The translations under genes were made by a program, and so were the position numbers. The notes under the pieces are model-generated. The model was not told the origin of the DNA. It saw only the letters and a list, made by a program, of their open reading frames with translations, and did no database searches. DNA of 64,000 bases from Ohtaekwangia sp. (GTDB lineage: Bacteria; Bacteroidota; Bacteroidia; Cytophagales; Cyclobacteriaceae), in NCBI GenBank assembly GCA_021155195.1, contig JAJNPV010000017.1, positions 248,001 to 312,000 on the forward strand, read 5' to 3'. This document shows positions 32,425-41,461 of the stretch, in pieces (within the stretch, counting starts at the first letter, position 1; the number at the start of each line of letters is the position of its first letter).

Positions 32425-35400
32425 CGCTTCATAATCTTATAGGTGGAAATTGACTTATTGGTGCCTATTACCTTTATCAGGTATAAACCAGAGGAGTACC
32501 CCTTCATATTGATTTTAACTGAGGACTGACCTCTTAACTCTATGTGGTTTAATTGGCTTCCTGTTGGCGACAAAAGAGTAACTGCTTTACTATTTACCAA
32601 TCCGTTAATCAGAAGTTCATCATCAACTGGGTTTGGATATAGAGCAATACCTTTTCCTGGCTCTTCTATACCAGTTACAACAAACTCAAATTCATCCGTT
32701 GTCTTGCAGCTCCCAATAGTGACCTCGAGTCTATAGATACCCGATTCCGTTAGTTGAATCGTCTGACCTGTAACATTCGGAAGCAATACGTCATTCCGGA
32801 ACCAAGCATTTCCTGTTGAATAATTAGATTTTATTACTCCATACTGAACTTCTTCAATTGCAGCATCATCATAATTAATTACATCTGCAGTTACCTCTTC
32901 CCGTTCGCCTTCACACCCAAACGAGTTAACTGCCGCAACAAAATAGGTGCGCGACTTGGCAAGCACAGGAGTTTGGAACACATTTCCCGAAAAGCCCGCA
33001 ATTGGCTCTGCGCTATTTAGTGATTCGTACCAATTATAAGTTCCATTGGTAGGTGAACCTGATACTGAAAGCTGAACCGATCCGGGCTGACAGGAGGTAC
33101 CTCCAGTGGTTGATTGTATTGTGTAAATTTCGTCCACTTTTATCTGTAAGGATTGAGCCAATGGTACCGCATCGCAAGAGTTTCTCTTAGCAAACACCAT
33201 AACGGTGTTTTCACCAAAAGTTAATTTCGATTCATCAATTCCTATATTAATAGAACTTCCTGTTCCAGAAATATTATCAGAAATGGTGGTTCCATTCAGT
33301 GATGCGTAATAACTCACACCTGTCTCTGAGGATGGTAGCATAAATGAATATTCATTGCCAATACAGAGTTGGTCATTGCCTTGTGGAGTTATCGAGGTGT
33401 CTGTTGAAGATGAGAAAACTAATTTAAACCGATTGCCAGTTGAATTCGCATCAGCGGTTATCTCAAACGAATAATTGTTTTGTTGTCGAATGTCAATTGT
33501 TCTGTTCAAAAACTGATCCATTAACTGAATCGTCATGGATTCTTCAAATGAATCCATCCCAGATAAATCTACCTCATAAGTGCCTACTGCCGCGTCCGAA
33601 ATATCTAATTGAATTGAACTTGAACAGGTAATGGATGGTATACTATTTATGGAATACGCTACCTCTCCTACCTTGGAAGCCAAATTGAACACCGAATTCT
33701 TCATTTTGTAAGCATCTAACTCAGAATCAAAGGATCCCGTTGCATTCTCATGGAATCTAATTGCCGTTTCATCCATAGTAGTGCCTTTTTTCAGAGTTAC
33801 TCTTAACAAATCAGGAATTGCTCCTTCCCTAAAAAAAGTAGTTTGCGTACCAGCAACCTTAACGGCTTCTGTCACCTGTAAAGCCGGTGACCCGCCATCA
33901 CTTTTGACAAAGAATGCCTGACCAGCTGCAATATTTCTTGATCCACCATTAACCCCAACCCCTCCAACAAAAGAGGCTATTACAGGTGATGAAAGACCAT
34001 TATCCCGCATATAAATTGCGTCATTAATGTTTGTCTTGGTCCATCCTGATGCTGCCAACCAATCTATAGAAGAGGGGTACGGGTTTCCAACCAAGTTCCA
34101 GCCATCATTAGCCAGCGTGCCAGAAGATGTAAAACTAACGGGAAGACTCACACTTCCTGAGAAAATTGGACCCCTTAACTCGTACAACGCTGAACCTGCC
34201 GTTGAAACAGGTGCAATATTTCCGCGAACAAAAATTGAATAACCAACTCCAGAAGCGAACATTTCTGTATTAGTAGCTGCTGGAAAGTTTACATACCCTG
34301 TGTTTAGGTCTCCTGTAATGTCAGATTCATTATATCTAAACAATGTTTGACTTGAACCACATCCTGAGCAAGAACTAGCGCCAGTAAAAGTTCCAGTAAC
34401 TGGAATGAAAGATTGAATTTGAGAAACTGGAGCAGATTGAACTGGAGATGAGATATACCTGTAAATGCGTGTATTGTTTCCGCCCTCTATAGCCATGTAA
34501 CGCTGCACAGTAACACTTCCCTGAACGGTGGCCCCTCCGGGCAATGCCGCAATGCTTGCATCAACGGTTGGATTATCTCCAGACGACCTCAATCTAAATA
34601 CAACAGATCCGGAAACTCCATCAGGATCAAAAGTAACATTTGCACCAAGGGTTAAAACCCCACTAATATCTTGATTCGAAGCTACACGAACACCTGGAGG
34701 GCCACCGACATTAGAAATAGTAATATTGTTAAAATTCGTTTGTGTAGTACCCTGAAGGAGTTGTGTTGATGAACCATTCAACAAAAGAGTTCCTAAATTG
34801 GAATTAAAAGTTCCGTTGTTGGTAAAGTTACCTGCCACCCTAAGCGTTGATGAAGAGGTTAATGTTCCTGTTATAGTTATTCCGCTGAATTGAGTCGTTC
34901 CTGCTCCGGTAAAAGTAGTGGTTCCATTAAACGTGACTGTGTTGGTAGCTGGCCCGCTATTAAAAGTACCAGCATTATTCCATGTGCCGGCCACATTCAT
35001 ATTGCCCGTTGGAGCTGTTAAGGTTGATGCGGCTGCAATTGAAATATTGTTAAACGAACAGACACTTGAACCCGAGATCACTGTGGTTCCACCAAATGTA
35101 GTAGTTGCAGAGCCTGCATTGAGTGTTCCATTATTCACCAAATTTCCATTGATCCTGAAATTTGCAGTGGGAGTCAAAATACCACCGCTACTAATAGTAA
35201 TATTTCCAAAAACCGGAGTGGTACTTCCCGATATTGACGTGGTACCTGAAAATGTTACATTACTTGATGTAAGGGTTGAGCCTCCATTGCTAACAAAGTT
35301 TCCCTTTAAATCAACATCATTTGAACCTGTATTAAACGAGCCGCTTGAAAGGGTAAGAACTCCATTCACCGTTAAGTCCCCTACTAAATCCAGCGTACCT

Positions 35401-37466
35401 GAATTTTGCTTTGTAAAGTTGGCAAGGGCTGTTGTGTTCGTATTAATCGGTAACTCAGGCCCTGTAGAAATAACGGAAGTAATGTCGTAAACAACGTTAT
35501 AAGCATTGGCAATATTATTCGGTGCGGTTGTCATGGAGCCTTGATCATTGCGGGTAATTGTTCCTCCGGTTGTTATGCTGAGACCTGATCCATTATTTAG
35601 AATTCCTGAAAATAAATTCAGATTTGCTATAGCCACTGTAGCGCTTACATTTAATGTAGCTCCTGATCGATTTAAGGTCAATGTGCCAAGTGAGGATCCT
35701 GATAACCCAGCACTTCCGGCAGGAAGGGTTCCTGAACCATTTATAACTACCGATGAAGCGGCTGATACACCAATGGTGCCAAGATTCCTGCTGTAGTTTC
35801 CGCTGATTGTTAAGGTATTTGAACCTAAATCAAGTGAGCCCTCAGTATGGGTGAGTGTTCCTAAAATTGTCAGGCTACCCCCTAAATTCACTGACCCTGA
35901 ACCCGTTCGATTCATTGTAAAGTTAAACAGTTGATTGGTGCCACTGAAGTTTAACGTGCCAAAGGCTCCTGTACCGCCAATCACAAGATTGGATAACGGT
36001 CCACCAACAATTCCACCCGAACCCGTTACAGTACCATTGATGGTGAGCGTTTGTGTACCAATAACAATATTTCCTGAAGTTAACGTTAACGTTCGCAATG
36101 CAACAATATCTAAACTGGTACTTAGCGTAACATTGCTGCTATTGTTAATAACCAAATTCACATCGCCACCCGATGGAAAACCATTACCAATAAATTGTGC
36201 CCCTGTTCCGTTATAGACTATAGTAGAGCCTGAAGAATAAGTTCTGGTCCCCGAAACCCTGACATTCCCCCCAGAAGTACCGGTTTGCAAAGCGCCACTT
36301 GCATCAGTTGATCCAATTTGAAGTGTGCCTGATAGCATGAAGGTCCCACCCCCTGCAACAAAATTTGAACCCGATAGAACCAATGTTGATAAAGATGCAA
36401 CAGAATAATTAACGTTGCCGGTAGGCGTTAATGTTGATGTGAAGCTCTTAACAGATGCACCTGTGAAATTGATGTTTCCGGTCCCCCCATTCACAAAAAT
36501 ATCGCCTGCAATAAAAGAATAATTTCCCTGAACATTAATATTTGTGACTGCGCTGGTAGCAGACATATCAACATCCCCGGCAATAGATAGATTTCCTGTT
36601 AGGTTAATCGTTAAGTTTTGATCATCCCCTAACTGCGTATATCCTCCTGTAATATTCATGCTTCCTGTAATATTAATAGTACTGGATCCAGCATCTCCCG
36701 AAGTCCAAATAAGCACTCCACCAGAAATGTCAAAATTTCCTCCGATATTCGTGGTACCCCCAGCACCTGAGAGTGAGTAAAATAAAGCCTCAATCCCAGT
36801 GTCACTTACTATAAAATCTCCAGCAATATTAGTAGGGAGGCCGCCTAAACTTATAGGGCTATCTTGGTTGGGTGCATTCCAGACAAAATGACCGAAATTT
36901 TGGCTTAAACCAGAAGGTGGAGTTGAATTACCCGATGTATAGCCTACAATGTTTACAGTTGAGGTTGCATTCCATGTTGCCGTTGGAATAGCTCCACCAT
37001 CTGCAAATTGATGAAAGTAATTGGAAGAGGCTCCGAAGGTTAGCTTTGCCGCATTAACTGATGATAACGTACCACTATTATTCATTGTGCCATTAACAAC
37101 AACTGTTCTATTCGGAGGGCTTCCAAAAGCTAGTGTGCCATTTATTGTTAATGTCCCTCCATTGCTTACCGTTATCTCATCACCAGTACCATTAGCCAAA
37201 GTAAGTACTACCCCAGTGTTAATGATCACTGCTCCACCTGAATTGATTGTTGTTTGATCGATTGTTACTGGAGCGGTAACCGTAATTGTATGAGCATTAT
37301 TAATTATTATAGCTGAGGAGTTTCCTGAATTTGGAACCGTGTTTGGAGACCATGAAAGTGGATCATTCCAGTTTCCGCTACCAGCGCCAGAAGATTGAAT
37401 TGTTTGCCCATAGGACAATGCTGCTACAAGTAACAAACCAGTTATCAACAGATAAACTCTCCTCAT
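32421..37466 (-). CDS. Giant beta-strand-repeat surface protein with T9SS type A sorting domain
   Basis: The protein is about 1681 residues. A signal peptide (RRVYLLITGLLLVAALSYGQ) is followed by a G8-like segment (SGNWNDPLSWSPNTVPNSG). Next come some 900 residues of Gly/Ser/Thr/Asn-rich beta-helix-like repeats (GTLTLTSGN, NNGTFNS, ISGSTTPVFGNITIS types), then a WNLVGNPYPSSIDW module (about 1080-1290), Ig-like domains, and a C-terminal T9SS type A domain starting ALYPNPVDDELLING and ending YLIKVIG...STYKIMKR. It should be exported by the type IX system and attached to the surface, as an adhesin or matrix protein. ATG 37466 is chosen: the longer frame begins with TTG at 37487 directly below a -7 box. 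Few cysteines, low complexity. Confidence 0.9.
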   Translation of the reverse strand: MRRVYLLITGLLLVAALSYGQTIQSSGAGSGNWNDPLSWSPNTVPNSGNSSAIIINNAHTITVTAPVTIDQTTINSGGAVIINTGVVLTLANGTGDEITVSNGGTLTINGTLAFGSPPNRTVVVNGTMNNSGTLSSVNAAKLTFGASSNYFHQFADGGAIPTATWNATSTVNIVGYTSGNSTPPSGLSQNFGHFVWNAPNQDSPISLGGLPTNIAGDFIVSDTGIEALFYSLSGAGGTTNIGGNFDISGGVLIWTSGDAGSSTINITGSMNITGGYTQLGDDQNLTINLTGNLSIAGDVDMSATSAVTNINVQGNYSFIAGDIFVNGGTGNINFTGASVKSFTSTLTPTGNVNYSVASLSTLVLSGSNFVAGGGTFMLSGTLQIGSTDASGALQTGTSGGNVRVSGTRTYSSGSTIVYNGTGAQFIGNGFPSGGDVNLVINNSSNVTLSTSLDIVALRTLTLTSGNIVIGTQTLTINGTVTGSGGIVGGPLSNLVIGGTGAFGTLNFSGTNQLFNFTMNRTGSGSVNLGGSLTILGTLTHTEGSLDLGSNTLTISGNYSRNLGTIGVSAASSVVINGSGTLPAGSAGLSGSSLGTLTLNRSGATLNVSATVAIANLNLFSGILNNGSGLSITTGGTITRNDQGSMTTAPNNIANAYNVVYDITSVISTGPELPINTNTTALANFTKQNSGTLDLVGDLTVNGVLTLSSGSFNTGSNDVDLKGNFVSNGGSTLTSSNVTFSGTTSISGSTTPVFGNITISSGGILTPTANFRINGNLVNNGTLNAGSATTTFGGTTVISGSSVCSFNNISIAAASTLTAPTGNMNVAGTWNNAGTFNSGPATNTVTFNGTTTFTGAGTTQFSGITITGTLTSSSTLRVAGNFTNNGTFNSNLGTLLLNGSSTQLLQGTTQTNFNNITISNVGGPPGVRVASNQDISGVLTLGANVTFDPDGVSGSVVFRLRSSGDNPTVDASIAALPGGATVQGSVTVQRYMAIEGGNNTRIYRYISSPVQSAPVSQIQSFIPVTGTFTGASSCSGCGSSQTLFRYNESDITGDLNTGYVNFPAATNTEMFASGVGYSIFVRGNIAPVSTAGSALYELRGPIFSGSVSLPVSFTSSGTLANDGWNLVGNPYPSSIDWLAASGWTKTNINDAIYMRDNGLSSPVIASFVGGVGVNGGSRNIAAGQAFFVKSDGGSPALQVTEAVKVAGTQTTFFREGAIPDLLRVTLKKGTTMDETAIRFHENATGSFDSELDAYKMKNSVFNLASKVGEVAYSINSIPSITCSSSIQLDISDAAVGTYEVDLSGMDSFEESMTIQLMDQFLNRTIDIRQQNNYSFEITADANSTGNRFKLVFSSSTDTSITPQGNDQLCIGNEYSFMLPSSETGVSYYASLNGTTISDNISGTGSSINIGIDESKLTFGENTVMVFAKRNSCDAVPLAQSLQIKVDEIYTIQSTTGGTSCQPGSVQLSVSGSPTNGTYNWYESLNSAEPIAGFSGNVFQTPVLAKSRTYFVAAVNSFGCEGEREEVTADVINYDDAAIEEVQYGVIKSNYSTGNAWFRNDVLLPNVTGQTIQLTESGIYRLEVTIGSCKTTDEFEFVVTGIEEPGKGIALYPNPVDDELLINGLVNSKAVTLLSPTGSQLNHIELRGQSSVKINMKGYSSGLYLIKVIGTNKSISTYKIMKR

Positions 37467-37491
37467 GATCAATTTGGGTTTCTTCAATTTA

Positions 37492-37499
37492 CAAAAATA
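37492..37499 (-). promoter_or_regulatory. Putative -7 element for the giant protein / PID-CTERM / dehydratase unit
   Basis: On the minus strand TATTTTTG fits TAnnTTTG, 26 bases before ATG 37466, inside the 80-base gap after the aminotransferase. It suggests that the three genes 37466-30313 form their own transcription unit. Confidence 0.42.
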
Positions 37500-37546
37500 A
37501 GCAAAAAGTCCAGTTTTTCACCCTAAAATATTGAGTTAGATACCCC

Positions 37547-38653
37547 TTAGGCATTTACTAGTAACCCATTAATCAATCTTACCACTTCGGCTTGTTGCTC
37601 CTCATTTTTAAAACAGGATGGAAGACATAACCCCTTCTTAAAAAATTCTTCTGAGCATCCATTCAAATAAACTTCCATTTTCCCATATAGAGGTTGTAAA
37701 TGCATGGGTCTCCATAAATACCGGGTTTCTATTCCATTTTTTATTAACAAGTTGAAAATCAAATCTTTAATATCATTATTTTTAAATAAAAAGGTTGACA
37801 ACCATCTGTTGGAGTAACTAATAGAATTTTCTGTTTGAAATTCCACAAAGGACTTCAACTCGTTTTGATATACGGTAAAAACCCGCCTTCTGGATTCATT
37901 TCTAACTGTGATTCTGGGAATTTCACAAAGACCCATAGCGGCACTTAAAGGACTCATCAAATAATTATATCCTATCGTATTGTGCTCATAAAAGGGCTTA
38001 CTTTCTCGGGCTTGGGAGGCTATCCACCTGGCCTGTTCAGCAAATTTTTCGTTTTTAGTTATCAAGGCTCCTCCACCATAGGTTGTAACCACTTTATTAT
38101 TATTGAAGGAGTAGATTCCAATACTCCCAAGGGTGCCTGTCATCTTTCCTTTATAGGATGCTCCAAAGGACTCTGCTGCATCTTCAATAATAGAAATACC
38201 TTCACCATGTGCTATTTCAAGAATTTGATCCATTTTAGCAGGCATTCCATAGGTATGCACAATCATAATAGCTTTTGGCACAATACCACGTTTTTTAAGG
38301 GAACTGATTGCCTCCTTCAGAAGAACAGTATCCATATTCCATGATTCAGATTCGCAATCTACCAAAACAGGGGTTGCACCTACGTACATGATTGGGTTTA
38401 TGGTGGCAACATAAGTGAAGGTTGGTGCAACCACCACATCGCCTTTGCCAATACCAAGCGCCAATAATGCCAGATGGATTGCTGAAGTACCTGAGTTAAC
38501 CGCAATGACATGAGGAATGCTTGTCAGTTCTGATAGTGAACCTTCAAAATCGGTAACTATCTGATTATGATGCTTGCCTTCATATTGGGTAAGCACATTT
38601 GTGAGTGCAGGAACATCAATTGGATTGTAGGAAAGAGGGATTCGGTAGGTCAT
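37547..38653 (-). CDS. DegT/DnrJ-family aminotransferase (PglE-like)
   Basis: The 368-residue PLP enzyme has the sugar-aminotransferase layout: VNSGTSAIHLALLALGI, PTFTYVATINPIMYVGATPVLVD, IIEDAAESFGASYKG (Asp for the PLP ring nitrogen) and SFNNNKVVTTYGGGAL with the PLP lysine. SFNNNK with TTYGGG resembles enzymes acting on UDP-4-keto-6-deoxy-GlcNAc (PglE/LegC type), in contrast to the SFHETKN form at 62479. It would form the 4-amino sugar from the product of the 4,6-dehydratase at 30313. It follows the XrtF-associated gene by 20 bases. Confidence 0.87.
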   Translation of the reverse strand: MTYRIPLSYNPIDVPALTNVLTQYEGKHHNQIVTDFEGSLSELTSIPHVIAVNSGTSAIHLALLALGIGKGDVVVAPTFTYVATINPIMYVGATPVLVDCESESWNMDTVLLKEAISSLKKRGIVPKAIMIVHTYGMPAKMDQILEIAHGEGISIIEDAAESFGASYKGKMTGTLGSIGIYSFNNNKVVTTYGGGALITKNEKFAEQARWIASQARESKPFYEHNTIGYNYLMSPLSAAMGLCEIPRITVRNESRRRVFTVYQNELKSFVEFQTENSISYSNRWLSTFLFKNNDIKDLIFNLLIKNGIETRYLWRPMHLQPLYGKMEVYLNGCSEEFFKKGLCLPSCFKNEEQQAEVVRLINGLLVNA

Positions 38654-38673
38654 TCAGCGTATTCACCATAAAG

Positions 38674-39099
38674 TTAAGACTTTTCTGATTGAAGTCTTTG
38701 GTAGACAAACCCGATCATCAATAGAAACATGAGCAAGGGATTAACGATTATCCTGTGAATTTGAGATAACCATGGAGACGACAATTCGGAATCTCCTTCC
38801 AGACTTAGCTTAATGATGAAGTATAAAGGAAGTACCACGAATAGTTCAAGTAGAAAAACCATAAATGCCGCTTTCAAATATTTTGGCTCCCTAAAGAAAA
38901 ACCAAATGATTACCATACAAGCCAGATCATTTAAAATTAATCTCACACACCTGTTAAAAATAAAAATGCCATTTGGGCTTTTAATGGATACCAAATCAGA
39001 AGCGATCATATTCCATAAATTGGCATAACTTCCTCTTTGAAACAGGTACACCAATAGGATAAGTAATAGGGCTAAACCTAAAATAAAATAGCGCTTCAT
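38674..39099 (-). CDS. Exosortase F system-associated membrane protein
   Basis: The 141-residue protein has about four membrane helices (6-20, 57-70, 78-97, 120-133). Between the first two lies FIFNRCVRLILNDLA, matching the NRxxRxxxND pattern of the small protein that accompanies exosortase F in Bacteroidota. Its ATG overlaps the stop of xrtF by four bases, so the two are co-translated. Function is unknown; the constant pairing suggests a subunit or chaperone of the exosortase. Family call rests on the motif and the neighbour. Confidence 0.82.
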   Translation of the reverse strand: MKRYFILGLALLLILLVYLFQRGSYANLWNMIASDLVSIKSPNGIFIFNRCVRLILNDLACMVIIWFFFREPKYLKAAFMVFLLELFVVLPLYFIIKLSLEGDSELSSPWLSQIHRIIVNPLLMFLLMIGFVYQRLQSEKS

Positions 39100-39650
39100 T
39101 TTTTTTCTGAAGGGAGGAAATTCTTAAATGAAAACCTACTCACTATTTGCATCCACCACCACCACAGAGCAAGTACCACTAAATAAATAACAGCTGTAAA
39201 TAAATATTTATGAACATAATAAAAATAGTTTTGCCAATATTCGGCCACGTAGAAAAGCAAGATCACCCTAAGAAGGTTTGTTAAATAAATTATGCATAAT
39301 CCCATCGGGAGAAACCATAACAATTTTTTCCAACTCCCTCGATAAGCAAATAGAAATGAGATAAACACAATCATTACATTTAATCCATTACAGCCTTCAA
39401 ACACACGCAATACAGTTCTTGATTCCTTAACGATTAGCGCGGTGGGTGCCTCGAATCTGGGTCGGGTATGGGTTTGCTCTCCGAATAAATTTAATATAAA
39501 TGAAGTCTGATTTGTTACAAGGTTGGTAGCCAGGTCAGGCGTGCGCTCATATGACGATATCCACCACGCATAGAGTACATTTAACCCGAGATAAAGCCCA
39601 AGGAATATAGCCAAAAAACGAAACGCAGGAATGAACTCTTTCACGGGCAT
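39096..39650 (-). CDS. xrtF: Exosortase XrtF (exosortase/archaeosortase family)
   Basis: The 184-residue polytopic protein carries the exosortase triad: Cys87 in FEGCNGLN, Arg128 in TNLLRVI and His147 in YYVHKYL, each at the expected place relative to the membrane helices. It is the short, Bacteroidota-type enzyme. Exosortases are transpeptidase-like proteases that cut proteins bearing a C-terminal motif-helix-basic tail in the inner membrane and are found next to exopolysaccharide genes. Here the genes on either side make an acetylated amino sugar. A candidate substrate is encoded at 32233. It starts two bases after the acetyltransferase stop. Confidence 0.88.
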   Translation of the reverse strand: MPVKEFIPAFRFLAIFLGLYLGLNVLYAWWISSYERTPDLATNLVTNQTSFILNLFGEQTHTRPRFEAPTALIVKESRTVLRVFEGCNGLNVMIVFISFLFAYRGSWKKLLWFLPMGLCIIYLTNLLRVILLFYVAEYWQNYFYYVHKYLFTAVIYLVVLALWWWWMQIVSRFSFKNFLPSEKK

Positions 39651-39652
39651 GT

Positions 39653-40285
39653 TTATTTTCTTGCTGGAACCCCCTTCACGGTACTCCCAACCTCAACATC
39701 TTTAGTTACAATTGAACCCGCACCTACTCTTGCAAAATTACCAATGGTTAAGTGTTGTAAGACCGAAGCACCTGTTCCTATTAATACCGATTCGCCAATA
39801 GAAACAAACCCCGAAAGGTGAACACCTGGCATTATACATGAAAATTTTCCGATCGAAACATCATGTCCAATCGTTGAATTTAAATTTATCAGTACATGAT
39901 CATTAACGCTAACTTCAGCCGTTAAGTGACAACCTGCGGTAACAATGGTTCCCTTCCCCAAGTTAATTTCAAAGCCGAGAGAAGCTGAAGGATGCACTAA
40001 AATTGGGTATGTAATTTTGGGATTTATCACTCTACTTACTATTTTTGATTTTACCATAGGATCACCAATGGCGATTACCAGATGCAGGTTATAATCAATC
40101 TCATTTAATCGATCCACATTTCCTAAAACCAAATGACCAACCACTCTTTTTCCTGCTGGAAGTTCATCATCGTAAAACCCAATGACATTCCAGGTAAGTT
40201 GTTGCTGATTAATCTGATGAATGAGTACGGCAATTTCTTTGCCTAACCCTCCCCCTCCTACTATAGCAATATCTTTCAGGCTCAT
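39653..40285 (-). CDS. Sugar O/N-acetyltransferase (PglD/NeuD family)
   Basis: The 210-residue protein has an N-terminal Rossmann segment (DIAIVGGGGLGKEIAVLIHQI) and a C-terminal left-handed beta-helix of hexapeptide repeats (GTIVTAGCHLTAEVSVNDHVLI onward), as in PglD and NeuD. The catalytic His lies in NLNSTIGHDVSIG. It probably acetylates the 4-amino group of a UDP-6-deoxy amino sugar using acetyl-CoA, the third step after the dehydratase and PglE-like aminotransferase. Its ATG overlaps the stop of the upstream sugar transferase by four bases. Confidence 0.88.
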   Translation of the reverse strand: MSLKDIAIVGGGGLGKEIAVLIHQINQQQLTWNVIGFYDDELPAGKRVVGHLVLGNVDRLNEIDYNLHLVIAIGDPMVKSKIVSRVINPKITYPILVHPSASLGFEINLGKGTIVTAGCHLTAEVSVNDHVLINLNSTIGHDVSIGKFSCIMPGVHLSGFVSIGESVLIGTGASVLQHLTIGNFARVGAGSIVTKDVEVGSTVKGVPARK

Positions 40286-40863
40286 CCGGTAAATTTTTCC
40301 TCCGCTAAGGAAGTGTCTTTCTTAAAAGTAAATAATAAAATGATTGTCTTAACCAGAATCTTCACATCCAATTTAAATGAAAGGTTATTCACATAAAACA
40401 GGTCTAACTCAAATTTTCTTTCCCACGGAATATCATTCTTGCCAGAAACTTGCGCCCAGCCAGTAATCCCAGGCAGAACATCATGCCTTTTCTTTTGTTC
40501 TTCAGAAAAGAAAGAAAGATATTCTAACGGCAGAGGTCTCGGGCCAACAAAAGACATTTCCCCTTTTAAAACATTTATTAATTGAGGCAATTCATCCAGA
40601 TTAGTGAGTCGCAGCAAATTGCCCAGTCTAAATTTTCTTTTCGTTAACAGGAGACTCTCATCATTAGTTAGCGTTCTAAATTTAATCATCGTAAAAGATA
40701 CACCGTTTTTACCAACGCGATTAGATTTGTAAAGAACAGGAAATTGAAAGAGAAAAATATACCCAATTAGAATAACGCATACAATGGGAACAATTAATAA
40801 AAGAATTAGTGCCATAAGTATTAAATCAAGGATCCGCTTCCCATATTGACTATAAAAATCCAT
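40282..40863 (-). CDS. Polyprenyl-phosphate sugar-1-phosphate transferase (PglC-like)
   Basis: The 193-residue protein is a monotopic phosphoglycosyltransferase: one re-entrant membrane helix (12-35), then FTMIKFRTL, LTNLDELPQLINVLKGEMSFVGPRPLP and GITGWAQVSG. The small size with no N-terminal multi-helix domain matches PglC/WcaJ-catalytic-core enzymes. It would load a sugar-1-phosphate, perhaps the diacetamido sugar made by its neighbours, onto undecaprenyl phosphate to start a repeat unit or glycan. It is followed directly by the acetyltransferase, as pglC and pglD are in Campylobacter. A second enzyme of this type is encoded immediately upstream. Confidence 0.9.
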   Translation of the reverse strand: MDFYSQYGKRILDLILMALILLLIVPIVCVILIGYIFLFQFPVLYKSNRVGKNGVSFTMIKFRTLTNDESLLLTKRKFRLGNLLRLTNLDELPQLINVLKGEMSFVGPRPLPLEYLSFFSEEQKKRHDVLPGITGWAQVSGKNDIPWERKFELDLFYVNNLSFKLDVKILVKTIILLFTFKKDTSLAEEKFTG

Positions 40864-40867
40864 CGGA

Positions 40868-41461
40868 TTACTTCTTTAGAACTGAAAACACTGTTTTAAA
40901 AATGATCTTTACATCCAACCAGAAGGATTGATCGTTTATGTAATCCAGATTCATCTTCAATTTTAAAGGCATAATTTCCTTGATGTAAAACTGAATTGGA
41001 TCCTCTTTTCCTGCAAGCAATTCATTTTCATTTCTAAACTTTATGGAAGCGAAGTCAGTAATTCCAGGTCGTACAGTAATTACCTGACGTTGGACACCTT
41101 CATATAAATCAACAAATTTCTTTAGTTCTGGTCTTGGCCCAACCAAACTCATATCTCTTACTAACACATTAATCAACTGAGGTAACTCATCGAGTTTATA
41201 CTTTCTTAAGTAAAATCCAATTTTAGTAATTCGAGGATCTCGCTCGCCAACAGTTATTGAGGTTGCTTTATCCGCACCTATATCCATAGTTCTAAACTTC
41301 AAAAGTTTGAAAAGCTTACCATTCTGCCCTACACGTTCTTGTTTGTAGAAAATATCTCCAGGGGAGTCAATTTTTATTAGGATTCCAATTATTATGAAGA
41401 ATGGCGCTAAGAAAATTAATCCAAGCATTGAAACGAGCAAATCGAGCACAGTCTTAGACAT
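40868..41461 (-). CDS. Polyprenyl-phosphate sugar-1-phosphate transferase (second copy)
   Basis: This 197-residue monotopic phosphoglycosyltransferase has a membrane helix at 6-28, YKQERVGQNGKLFKLLKFRTM, YKLDELPQLINVLVRDMSLVGPRPEL and RPGITDFASIKFRNE. The last segment differs from the GWAQVSG of the neighbouring enzyme, so the two probably use different sugars. Only four bases separate the genes. Two initiating transferases in tandem would let the locus start two glycans, or one may serve a glycoconjugate other than the main polymer. Confidence 0.88.
   Translation of the reverse strand: MSKTVLDLLVSMLGLIFLAPFFIIIGILIKIDSPGDIFYKQERVGQNGKLFKLLKFRTMDIGADKATSITVGERDPRITKIGFYLRKYKLDELPQLINVLVRDMSLVGPRPELKKFVDLYEGVQRQVITVRPGITDFASIKFRNENELLAGKEDPIQFYIKEIMPLKLKMNLDYINDQSFWLDVKIIFKTVFSVLKK

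Noticed and set aside
34918..35490. A 190-codon open frame on the plus strand within the giant protein gene, with other long frames at 35548, 35935 and 37021
   Set aside because: They are antisense to the repetitive T9SS cargo, and their Val/Pro-rich translations simply mirror the Gly/Thr/Asn repeats. No start context or family match.
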